DNA from: Clostridia bacterium
GTDB taxonomy: Bacteria; Bacillota_A; Clostridia; Christensenellales; Aristaeellaceae
Reading direction: 5' to 3'
Length of the DNA: 13,067 nucleotides
Assembly: GCA_017464225.1 (NCBI GenBank)
Contig: JAFUDW010000068.1
Location: 1-13,067 of the forward strand
The translations under genes and the position numbers were made by a program. Of this stretch, positions 1 to 6,039 are shown piece by piece (the first letter of the stretch is position 1; the number at the start of each line of letters is the position of its first letter). The notes under the pieces were generated by a model. That model was not told the DNA's origin. It ran no database searches and saw only the letters and a list, made by a program, of their open reading frames with translations.

Positions 1-162
1 CAGCAGCCGATGGCTTTCCATCGTCTGCTTGCCCGCCGGGCGGAAAAGCCGCTCAAAGCAAGTGCGCGCAGCTTCACCGCTCACGCGCACAATGGCGATG
101 CCGCCCTGCCCCGGCGGGGTGGCCAGCGCCGCAATGGTATCGTTTGGGTAAGCCGTCCGCAT
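1..162 (-). CDS. mnmE: MnmE (TrmE) tRNA modification GTPase, N-terminal 54 codons, truncated by window edge
   Basis: MnmE with MnmG adds the carboxymethylaminomethyl (or aminomethyl) group to wobble uridine 34 of certain tRNAs in the cytoplasm, using a folate carbon and GTP hydrolysis. Only the first 54 residues are visible. They contain the family's N-terminal signature, NDTIAALATPPGQGGIAIVR at residues 7-26, followed by VSG; this belongs to the tetrahydrofolate-binding domain. The GTPase domain and C-terminal cysteine motif would lie beyond position 1. The ATG at 162-160 is chosen because an AGGGG ribosome binding site lies about a dozen bases upstream (178-174) and the homology starts a few residues in. 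The start sits one base after the yhaM TGA (166-164), so the two genes are probably co-translated. In many Bacillota mnmE lies near yidC/jag and mnmG near the replication origin, so its place behind yhaM is unusual. Identification is firm although the gene is partial. Confidence 0.93.
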   Translation of the reverse strand, partial: MRTAYPNDTIAALATPPGQGGIAIVRVSGEAARTCFERLFRPAGKQTMESHRLL

Positions 163-163
163 A

Positions 164-1198
164 TCACAAAAGCCCCTGATAGGCCGTCTCGGCATCGGGC
201 CGGGGGCGCGCCGGCTTAGCAGCCGCCTGAAGCGCCGGCTTCTCTTCGGCCTCGGCGGTATAGCGCGGATGATACACGCGCCTGTCCAGCGACCAGATTT
301 TTTCGCTGAAAGCGCCGGCGGGCGTCCGGCGGACAATGCCGTTCATCTCGTTCATGCGCGCGTCCACCAGATCGATCCAGTGGAGCATCTCGGCCTCGGG
401 GAACATGGGCGGACGCGGGCTTCCGTACTCCGCCTCGCCATGATGGCTGATCACCATGTGCTCCAGCAGCAGCACGTATTCATCGTCCTCGGGGATCTCC
501 ATGCGCCGGGCGGCCTCCCGCACTTGGGTCACGCCGCGCACGAGATGGCCAAGCAGCAGGCCTTCCACGGTATAATCGTTCACATTGCCCGATTCGTCCG
601 ACTTCATTTCACGGATCTTGCTCAGGTCATGCACGATCACGCCGGCGCAAAGCAGATCGGCATCCAGCCAGGGATACACCTGCATGACGGCCTTGGCCGT
701 TTTCAGCATGGTGCTGGTATGGTGCAGCAGCCCGCTGCGCTCAGCATGGTGCAGCCGCTGGGCGGCGGGATAATACATCAGCCTGTCCCCCGCCATGCGC
801 AGCATTTCCTCCACCGTTTTCTTAAGCGTCTCGTTTTTCATGGCGGCCACGGTATCGGTGATCTCGCGCATCATCTGTTCGGCAGGATAAGGCGCGCAGG
901 GCACCAGGAAGCTCAGATCGTATTCGCCCTCCTCGGCTTCCCGCACCTTATTGACCCGCAGCTGCAGGCGGCCGTTATACTCGGTCACCTGCGCCCGCAC
1001 CTTGACCACGCCGCCTGCCTTGGGCGGCGTTACCGTGCCATCCCACATTTTGGCGTTGATCTCCCCCGTGCGGTCGCACAGCGTCATATCCAGATATTTG
1101 CTGCCGTTGGAGGAGGCTCGCTGCTCGCTGGAACGGGCCAGCAGGAAGCCCTCAAACTTCATATCCTTTTCAAAGGTCGCCACGGCGATCTGATCCAT
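164..1198 (-). CDS. yhaM: YhaM-family 3'-5' exoribonuclease (OB-fold plus HD domain)
   Basis: YhaM-type enzymes are metal-dependent 3'-5' exoribonucleases that trim mRNA and sRNA 3' ends in the cytoplasm of Gram-positive bacteria; some also act on single-stranded DNA. The 344-residue product has an N-terminal OB-fold nucleic-acid binding region (about 10-90, with YLDMTLCDRTGEINAKMWD at 35-53). The HD-type phosphohydrolase domain follows (about 140-300): H159/H160 in GLLHHT, H190-D191 in VHDLSK, H218 in LGHL, H252-H253 in ISHHGEAEYGSPRPP, and an aspartate in WIDLVDA (274-280). These are the expected metal ligands. The core ends near residue 315, about the full length of B. subtilis YhaM; the last 30 residues are an Ala/Pro/Arg/Glu-rich tail that looks unstructured. 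The start at 1198 has AGGAG about nine bases upstream. The gene follows dnaB after 27 bases and precedes mnmE by one base, so it is part of the helicase operon. Confidence 0.92.
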   Translation of the reverse strand: MDQIAVATFEKDMKFEGFLLARSSEQRASSNGSKYLDMTLCDRTGEINAKMWDGTVTPPKAGGVVKVRAQVTEYNGRLQLRVNKVREAEEGEYDLSFLVPCAPYPAEQMMREITDTVAAMKNETLKKTVEEMLRMAGDRLMYYPAAQRLHHAERSGLLHHTSTMLKTAKAVMQVYPWLDADLLCAGVIVHDLSKIREMKSDESGNVNDYTVEGLLLGHLVRGVTQVREAARRMEIPEDDEYVLLLEHMVISHHGEAEYGSPRPPMFPEAEMLHWIDLVDARMNEMNGIVRRTPAGAFSEKIWSLDRRVYHPRYTAEAEEKPALQAAAKPARPRPDAETAYQGLL

Positions 1199-1216
1199 AT
1201 TGCCTGTCTCCTGTCC

Positions 1217-1238
1217 GGACGCCGTTTACTCGGCGTCC
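1217..1238 (-). repeat. Perfect 8-bp inverted repeat enclosing the dnaB stop codon
   Basis: The arms GGACGCCG (1217-1224) and CGGCGTCC (1231-1238) are perfect reverse complements around a 6-base loop. The loop contains the dnaB TAA (1228-1226). In RNA this gives a GC-rich hairpin between dnaB and the yhaM ribosome binding site. No U-run follows on the minus strand, so an intrinsic terminator is unlikely. It could be a 3'-end stabiliser, a processing site, or a modulator of yhaM translation. The function is inference. Confidence 0.5.
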
Positions 1239-2581
1239 TCCACATACATATCTTCAAACAAAGTATATTCCGCCAGCCAGTTAAGCTTGATGGTTTCCAG
1301 CGGGCCGTTGCGCTGCTTGGCCACGATGATCTCGGCGGTATTGGTTTCTGCGCTGCTCTGATCGTAATAGGCCTCGCGGTGCAGGAACATGACCACGTCG
1401 GCGTCCTGCTCAATAGAGCCCGAATCGCGCAGGTCGCTCAGCATGGGGCGCTTCACCGTGCGCTGGGTATTGGCGCGGCTGAGCTGCGCGCAGGCCAGGA
1501 TGGGGATCTTGAGCTCCAGCGCGATGCCCTTGAGCCTGCGGCTGATCTCGCTGACCTCCTGCTGGCGGTTTTCGGATTTAGTATCGGCGCCCATGAGCTG
1601 CAGATAATCCACCACCACCAGATCGACGCCCTTTTCCAGCATGACGCGGCGCACGCGGGAGCGCATCTGCAGGGGCGTGAGCCCGGCGGTATCGTCTATA
1701 TAGATTTTTTCATTGGAAAGCGGGTTTACGGTCTGGGCCAGCTTGATCCATTCCTTATCCCGCAGCGTTCCGCTGCGCACGTGCTGCATATCCACCCGGG
1801 CGTCGCCGCAGAGAAGGCGCATGGCGATCTGCTCCCGGGGCATTTCCAGGCTGAATATGGCAACGCTGTAGCCCTTGCGGGCGGCGGCGGCGGCGATGTT
1901 CAGCGCAATGCTGGTTTTGCCCATGCTGGGGCGCGCGCCCATGAGCAAAAGCTCGCCCCCATGCATGCCGGTGAGCACCCGATCCAATTGCCGAAAGCCG
2001 GTGGTGACGCCGGCCACCTTGCCCTGCAGCCTTGCCAGTTCCTCGATCTGGGCATAGGTATCAAACAGCACCTCCCGGATATGGAGCAGCTGCTCGCCGC
2101 CCGTGCGGCGCATGACGATATCAAAAATGGATTTTTCCGCGGCGTTCAGGATATCCTTTAAATCCATCTGCTGGGCATAGCAATTGCGACTGATGGCGCT
2201 TGCCGCCTGGATCAGCTGGCGCAGCGTGGACTTTTCCAGCACGATGGAAATATAATACTGCACATTGGCCGTGGTGGGCACGTGCATCATGAGCTCGGCC
2301 AGGTAAGCTGAGCCGCCTATGCCCGCCAGCGTACCCCGGCGGGACAGCTCGGCGTCCACTGTTACCAGGTCCACCGCCACGCTCTGCTGCGCCAGAGCTC
2401 GGATGGCGGCGTAAATAGCCTGGTGGGCGGGGGCGTAAAAATCCTCCTCCCGCAGCATTTCCATGGCGATGGAAACAGCGCGGCCATCCTGCAAAAGCGC
2501 GCCAAGCACGCTCTGCTCAGCTTCGTTGCTCTGGGGCAGAACGGCGGGAAAGGCCGAATACGCAGCCTGGTTCTCGCTCAA
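1226..2581 (-). CDS. dnaB: Replicative DNA helicase DnaB (TTG start)
   Basis: DnaB (called DnaC in Bacillus) is the hexameric 5'-3' helicase that unwinds DNA at the replication fork and recruits primase. The 451-residue protein has the usual length. The N-terminal primase-interacting domain begins at PQSNEAEQSVLGALL (16-30). The RecA-like C-terminal domain has Walker A GARPSMGKTS (215-224), the catalytic glutamate in FSLEMP (E246), Walker B LVVVDYLQLM (321-330, D325), the RDSGSIEQDADVV motif (385-397), and the arginine-finger segment KQRNGP (422-427). No intein is present. Position 2581 is TTG on the minus strand. It is preferred because GGAGGG lies eight bases upstream, inside the last codons of rplI, and no in-frame ATG occurs before residue 40. 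The rplI stop is only four bases away, so translation is coupled. The arrangement after rplI is a classical Bacillota one. Confidence 0.96.
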   Translation of the reverse strand: MSENQAAYSAFPAVLPQSNEAEQSVLGALLQDGRAVSIAMEMLREEDFYAPAHQAIYAAIRALAQQSVAVDLVTVDAELSRRGTLAGIGGSAYLAELMMHVPTTANVQYYISIVLEKSTLRQLIQAASAISRNCYAQQMDLKDILNAAEKSIFDIVMRRTGGEQLLHIREVLFDTYAQIEELARLQGKVAGVTTGFRQLDRVLTGMHGGELLLMGARPSMGKTSIALNIAAAAARKGYSVAIFSLEMPREQIAMRLLCGDARVDMQHVRSGTLRDKEWIKLAQTVNPLSNEKIYIDDTAGLTPLQMRSRVRRVMLEKGVDLVVVDYLQLMGADTKSENRQQEVSEISRRLKGIALELKIPILACAQLSRANTQRTVKRPMLSDLRDSGSIEQDADVVMFLHREAYYDQSSAETNTAEIIVAKQRNGPLETIKLNWLAEYTLFEDMYVEDAE

Positions 2582-2585
2582 GGGA

Positions 2586-3041
2586 TCAGCCCTCCTGAAT
2601 ATTCTTGACCCGGAGGATCATTTTGCTGCTCACGCCCGCGTATAGGCGCACGTTCACCTCATAATCGCCCAGCTGACGTACGGGCTCCTTGATTTCCACC
2701 TTGCGCTTATCCACGTCCACGCCATAACCGGACTTGATGGCGTCGGCCACTTCCTGGGCGGTGGCGCTGCCGTACAGGCGGCCCTTATCGCCGCACTTCA
2801 CCTTGAGCACCACCACTTTGTTTTTCAGCTTGGCGGCCACCTCCTCGGCGGCGGCACGGGCCTCGGCCTCCTTGCGGCGCTCGGCCTCGCGCTTGCGCTC
2901 CACCACCTTGATGGCGCTCTCGGTGGCTTCCATAGCCCACTTGCGCGGGAACAGGAAATTGCGGGCGTATCCGTCGCTGACGTTTACGATATCATCCTTT
3001 TTGCCGATGTCCTTCACATCCTGCAGCAGTATAACCTTCAT
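2586..3041 (-). CDS. rplI: Large ribosomal subunit protein bL9
   Basis: L9 binds domain V of 23S rRNA near the base of the L1 stalk and helps maintain reading frame. The 151-residue protein shows the N-terminal rRNA-binding domain with the family signature [20 protein letters not shown] (13-32). A long charged alpha-helical connector follows (about 42-78, rich in Glu/Arg/Lys/Ala), then the C-terminal globular domain with [11 protein letters not shown] (84-94) and [18 protein letters not shown]. The length is normal. The ATG at 3041-3039 directly abuts the TAA (3044-3042) of the DUF2232 gene, and its GAGGAGG ribosome binding site is made from the codons for that protein's acidic C-terminus. 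The 3' codons in turn carry the dnaB ribosome binding site. This tight chaining shows a single transcript from the promoter at 4237-4209. Confidence 0.97.
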   Translation of the reverse strand: MKVILLQDVKDIGKKDDIVNVSDGYARNFLFPRKWAMEATESAIKVVERKREAERRKEAEARAAAEEVAAKLKNKVVVLKVKCGDKGRLYGSATAQEVADAIKSGYGVDVDKRKVEIKEPVRQLGDYEVNVRLYAGVSSKMILRVKNIQEG

Positions 3042-4163
3042 TTATTCTTCCTCCTCACCGCGGGGCCACATGGGCGGACGCAGTCCCCGCGCGTTTGTTA
3101 TCTGATCTATGACGCCCACCGCAATCAGGGCGATCTGCATAAAGCGCAGCAGCAGCGCCATGACCACCACGGCACAGCGCCAACCGCGGCTCGTGCCGCG
3201 CCTATGCTGGGAGGCGTTCATGGCCGCCAGGCCCTGCACACCGTAGCACAGCATAAACACCTGGAACATGAGCAGGCCCAGCATGGAAAGCGCGCTGTTC
3301 TGGGCGTACCGCGCCAGAAAATAGCCGACGCCCAGCACGCCCACCCGCAGGCCCCAGGGCCGGGGCAGGTGCCAATCCCGCAGCGCGGGCATGGCAAGAT
3401 CGGGAATGGGCTGCACATCCTCATCCAGCCGGAAAGCCCGGTTGGCCGCCGTCCGGCGTCCGTAGCGGATGCCCAGGCTCAAGCCCAGCAGGGCGTTCAA
3501 CCCGCTGCCCGATATGAACAGGTTGGGCACCAGCGATTCGATCAGCACTCCGGTATAGCCGCGCACCTGCAGGAGCAATTCGTTGATCAGCTCATCGGAC
3601 AGCGTATAGCCTCCGGGCACGGGCAGCAGCGCGCCCTCCTGCATGGCTGACGGCACCTGCAAAAAGCTCGAGGCGGCCAGCGTATACAGCAGCTGATCCC
3701 GATAGGGCAGACCGTTGATATACCGGGCGGCCAGGCTGCCCACCGCCACGGCAAGCTGCCCGGCGGTGCGGCTTTGCAGCCACAGAAAAATAATCAGCTG
3801 CGATGCCAGCAGCGCGCCGGCCGTCATTCCGCAGGAACGCCAGAAGGGCGTATTTTTATCCATGCACCAGGCGAAAACAGCCAGCGCGGGCAGCAGATAT
3901 ACCGCGGCGCACAGCGCCAGCGCGCCCGGGCCCGCCAGCAGGCAGCCCCCCAGCGTCACCGCCGCGCACACGCCCATGGGAATGGACCCGGCCACCGTGC
4001 CGATGATCATCAGCGCGGCGGGCCCCGCAGCCAGCACAGCCGCCGAAAGCAGCACGGCAGGCGCGTCGCTGAGCGCAAAGGCGAGGGCCACCGCCCCCAC
4101 CCAAAGAGCGCAGGCGATCTGCGCCGCCCGCAAGGTGGTATAGGTTTTCAGTCCGCGCCGCAT
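3042..4163 (-). CDS. DUF2232 (YybS-like) polytopic membrane protein
   Basis: This 373-residue protein is mostly hydrophobic, with about eight predicted membrane segments by eye (roughly 10-30, 34-57, 61-78, 80-100, 112-130, 195-222, 264-300, 318-342). It has a short basic N-terminus and an acidic end (RGEEEE). Its position immediately before rplI and dnaB matches YybS of Bacillus, and the fold pattern fits DUF2232. Some relatives are described as S-component- or flippase-like, but no function is established. The start is set at the ATG at 4163, because a strong GGAAGGAAG ribosome binding site lies just upstream; a TTG 24 bases earlier (4187) would bury that site in the coding region. In many Bacillota gdpP, the c-di-AMP phosphodiesterase, lies between yybS and rplI; here the two genes touch. 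Assignment rests on neighbourhood and hydrophobicity rather than clear motifs. Confidence 0.8.
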   Translation of the reverse strand: MRRGLKTYTTLRAAQIACALWVGAVALAFALSDAPAVLLSAAVLAAGPAALMIIGTVAGSIPMGVCAAVTLGGCLLAGPGALALCAAVYLLPALAVFAWCMDKNTPFWRSCGMTAGALLASQLIIFLWLQSRTAGQLAVAVGSLAARYINGLPYRDQLLYTLAASSFLQVPSAMQEGALLPVPGGYTLSDELINELLLQVRGYTGVLIESLVPNLFISGSGLNALLGLSLGIRYGRRTAANRAFRLDEDVQPIPDLAMPALRDWHLPRPWGLRVGVLGVGYFLARYAQNSALSMLGLLMFQVFMLCYGVQGLAAMNASQHRRGTSRGWRCAVVVMALLLRFMQIALIAVGVIDQITNARGLRPPMWPRGEEEE

Positions 4164-4208
4164 GCTTCGCTTCCTTCCGGTTGGCAATTTTGTATAAAAT
4201 CCCTGTAT

Positions 4209-4237
4209 ATTGTACGGCGCAAGAACTTTTTTGTCAA
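4209..4237 (-). promoter_or_regulatory. Near-consensus sigma-A promoter for DUF2232-rplI-dnaB-yhaM-mnmE
   Basis: On the minus strand TTGACA (4237-4232) and TACAAT (4214-4209) are separated by exactly 17 bases. This is the strongest promoter match in the window. Transcription would begin near 4202, giving a leader of about 40 bases. An AT-rich inverted repeat, ATTTT-GTAT-AAAAT (4187-4200), lies right at the predicted start of the transcript and could be an operator; that is speculative. No convincing terminator is visible between the rimI stop (4311) and this promoter, so readthrough from the tsaE operon may also feed the genes below. Confidence 0.85.
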
Positions 4238-4310
4238 TGCGGCAAAACCGCTCTCGGCCATCCTCCTATTTTCGTGTATGCCCGCTTCCCGGCGATCCCG
4301 TCTTGAAGCC

Positions 4311-4808
4311 TTATTCCTTTACCGTTTCCGGTTCCTCAAAATCCGGGTCTGCGGGCGGCATATGATCGCAGACCATGAGCAGCGCATCCTCGCCGTTATC
4401 CTCGTAATATTTTTTGCGTACGCCCACCTGGATAAAGCCCTGCCCCAGGTATACGCGCTGGGCGATCTCATTGCCGCGGCGCACCTCCAGCGTTATATAG
4501 ACCACGCCCAGGTTGGCGGCGTACTGGATCAGCGCTGCCGTCAGCGCCCGGCCAATGCCCATGCCGCGGTAATCCTGCCGCACGGCGATATTGGTGATAT
4601 GACCCTCGTCCATCACCACCCAAACACCGGCAAAGCCGATGATTTCCCCGTCCGGCAGCACCGCCACCAGATAGCGAGCGCAGGCATTCCGGGTCATTTC
4701 CTCATAAAAGCTCTGACGGCTCCAGGGGATGGCGAAGGTAGCGGCCTCAATGGCGTGCACGGCGTCCACATCCTCCACCGTCATGCGCCGAATGGTAAAA
4801 TCAGCCAT
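4311..4808 (-). CDS. rimI: RimI-type GNAT N-alpha-acetyltransferase
   Basis: RimI acetylates the N-terminal alanine of ribosomal protein S18 in enterobacteria; in Clostridia-like genomes the paralogue beside tsaB probably acetylates protein N-termini. From the ATG at 4808 the protein has 165 residues. It shows the GNAT acetyl-CoA loop QDYRGMGIGR (78-87), the LEVRRGNEIAQRVY segment (97-110) with the likely catalytic E98 and Y110, and LGQGFIQVGVRKKYY (111-125). All fit RimI. A start 45 bases further upstream is possible, but GGGAGG seven bases before 4808 and the usual N-terminal MADFTIRRM pattern favour this one. The start overlaps the end of tsaB by eight bases. The tail after about residue 150 is acidic and variable. 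The tsaE-tsaB-rimI order is typical, though tsaD, often the next gene, is absent. Confidence 0.9.
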   Translation of the reverse strand: MADFTIRRMTVEDVDAVHAIEAATFAIPWSRQSFYEEMTRNACARYLVAVLPDGEIIGFAGVWVVMDEGHITNIAVRQDYRGMGIGRALTAALIQYAANLGVVYITLEVRRGNEIAQRVYLGQGFIQVGVRKKYYEDNGEDALLMVCDHMPPADPDFEEPETVKE

Positions 4809-5493
4809 TTTTCGCCTCCCGCCTGGCGCGCTCGCGCTCGGCTTGGGGCGCACGCAGGTACAGCGGCTGCAGCGTCAGATAGTCCACAGCCCGCTCAATA
4901 TCCCGCTCGGCCAGGCAGGCCACCGCCGCCGGGCGCAGATACGCGCTGTGCGCCGGAGCAAAGCGCGCCCTGTCCCCCAGGGCGGATTTGATCTGCTCCC
5001 CGTAGGATTGCACGCCGTCCCCCGTAAACAGGAAGCGCTCCCCCAGCGGGGCAATCAGGTTCAGATATTCCTCCAGCTTGACCACGCAGTCTTCCATCAG
5101 CCGCTGTCCGTCCCGGAAGGCCGCGCCGTACACCTGCTGCACTCGGGCATCCTGGATGGGGCAGACGATCTCCGCCGGACTGTCGATGCCGAAGGCCGTG
5201 GCCTCCAGCGCGTCCACGCCAATACAGGGGATGCCCAGCGCGTGGCTCATGGCCTTGATCGCCGTAACGCCGATGCGCAGGCCGGTAAAGCTGCCTGGGC
5301 CCACCGTCACCGCCAGGTGCGTCAGCTGCTCCTTCTGCAGGGCGGTGCGTTCCAGCGCCTCCTCCGCCATGGGCATGATGCTTTCGGAATGAGTCATCCT
5401 GTTGATCGCCATGGCTTCATAGCGGATGCGGCCATCCTCCAGAATGGCAACGCCCGCCACAGGTCCCGAGGTATCCATAGCCAATATGATCAT
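4801..5493 (-). CDS. tsaB: TsaB, tRNA t6A synthesis scaffold protein
   Basis: TsaB is an inactive ASKHA-fold homologue that dimerises with TsaD. With TsaE and TsaC/TsaC2 it makes N6-threonylcarbamoyladenosine at position 37 of ANN-decoding tRNAs. The 230-residue protein has the expected N-terminus MIILAMDTSG, the HSE element (35-37), and the hallmark TVGPGSFTGLRIG (63-75). The size is standard. The ATG at 5493 overlaps the tsaE TGA as ATGA, and GGGAGG lies ten bases upstream. An ATG at 5511 would put that ribosome binding site within the gene, so it is rejected. The C-terminus is strongly basic and acidic (Arg/Glu/Lys-rich from about 214). It overlaps rimI by eight bases. The catalytic partner TsaD must be encoded elsewhere. 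Confidence 0.95.
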   Translation of the reverse strand: MIILAMDTSGPVAGVAILEDGRIRYEAMAINRMTHSESIMPMAEEALERTALQKEQLTHLAVTVGPGSFTGLRIGVTAIKAMSHALGIPCIGVDALEATAFGIDSPAEIVCPIQDARVQQVYGAAFRDGQRLMEDCVVKLEEYLNLIAPLGERFLFTGDGVQSYGEQIKSALGDRARFAPAHSAYLRPAAVACLAERDIERAVDYLTLQPLYLRAPQAERERARREAKNG

Positions 5494-5933
5494 CTGTGCT
5501 GCGCCTCCCACCGTCCATGCGGCATCATGGTAATCACACGGGACTCATCCTCCTGGGGCGACAGGAGCACCTCAAGACAGGTTTCGGGCAGCAAATCTTC
5601 CGCCCGCTCATGCCACTCGATCAGACAAACGCCGTCGCCGCCGATGTATTCCTCCAGCCCCATATCGGTGATCTCGCTTTCGTCCCCAATGCGGTACCAG
5701 TCAAAATGATACAGCGGCAGCCTGCCCTCGTCATACACGTTCAAAATGGTGAAGGACGGGCTGGGCACAGCCGATGTGATCCCAAGCCCCCGGGCAACGC
5801 CTCGGGCGAACTCGCTTTTGCCCGCGCCCATCCGGCCGCTGAGCAGGATCACATCCCCCGCCCGCAGCCTATCCGCCAGCCGCTTGCCCAGGCGCTGAGT
5901 ATCCTCCCGGGTAACGGCGATATAGGTGGTCAT
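5490..5933 (-). CDS. tsaE: TsaE, tRNA t6A synthesis ATPase
   Basis: TsaE is a small P-loop ATPase that cycles the TsaB-TsaD complex during tRNA t6A formation. The 147-residue product carries the P-loop LSGRMGAGKSEFARG (31-45), the switch-like SPSFTILNVY (58-67), the HFDWYRI motif (76-82), and CLIEWHER (103-110), all characteristic of the family. The P-loop ends in Ser instead of the common Thr, which is tolerated. The ATG at 5933 is chosen because GAGGAG lies about nine bases upstream and the homology begins here. The reading frame extends 165 bases further upstream into the galK end and the hairpin region, but that part has no family similarity. The gene begins 106 bases after galK and ends in an ATGA overlap with tsaB. 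I see no convincing promoter in the gap, only the inverted repeat annotated there. Confidence 0.95.
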   Translation of the reverse strand: MTTYIAVTREDTQRLGKRLADRLRAGDVILLSGRMGAGKSEFARGVARGLGITSAVPSPSFTILNVYDEGRLPLYHFDWYRIGDESEITDMGLEEYIGGDGVCLIEWHERAEDLLPETCLEVLLSPQEDESRVITMMPHGRWEAQHR

Positions 5934-5952
5934 TTGTATTATCTCCTCATAA

Positions 5953-5998
5953 AAGGATATGTTTCTTTCCCTGAATCCAAGGAAAGAAACAAACATCC
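5953..5998 (-). terminator. Inverted repeat between galK and tsaE, possible terminator or attenuator
   Basis: The arms GTTTCTTTCC (5961-5970) and GGAAAGAAAC (5981-5990) are perfect complements around a 10-base loop. Outside them, AGGAT (5954-5958) and ATCCT (5994-5998) can pair, flanked by an A-tract and a T-tract, so a longer imperfect stem can form on either strand. Read on the minus strand the hairpin is followed by only four Us, so termination would be partial. The longer T-run (6001-6006) faces the plus strand, where I see no gene. A regulatory role (operator or leader hairpin for tsaE) is the alternative. Confidence 0.5.
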
Positions 5999-6039
5999 TG
6001 TTTTTTCTCGGAATAACGCTGTTCCGCCTTCTTACTTGG

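Noticed and set aside
269..2161. Long plus-strand open frame of 630 codons opposite yhaM and dnaB
   Set aside because: It is antisense to two confidently identified genes, is His/Ala-rich in a way explained by the complementary codons, has no family motifs and no credible ribosome binding site. GC-rich codon use produces such frames.
4164..4187. TTG start for the DUF2232 gene at 4187
   Set aside because: It would place the strong GGAAGGAAG ribosome binding site inside the gene; the ATG at 4163 is better.
4239..4251. Small hairpin GCGG-CAAAA-CCGC as a terminator after rimI
   Set aside because: The stem is only four base pairs and lies directly beside the -35 element. No proper terminator could be supported in this gap.
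3774..4991. Plus-strand frame of 405 codons crossing DUF2232, the promoter region and rimI
   Set aside because: It runs antisense through three genes and over a consensus minus-strand promoter, with no domain signal.
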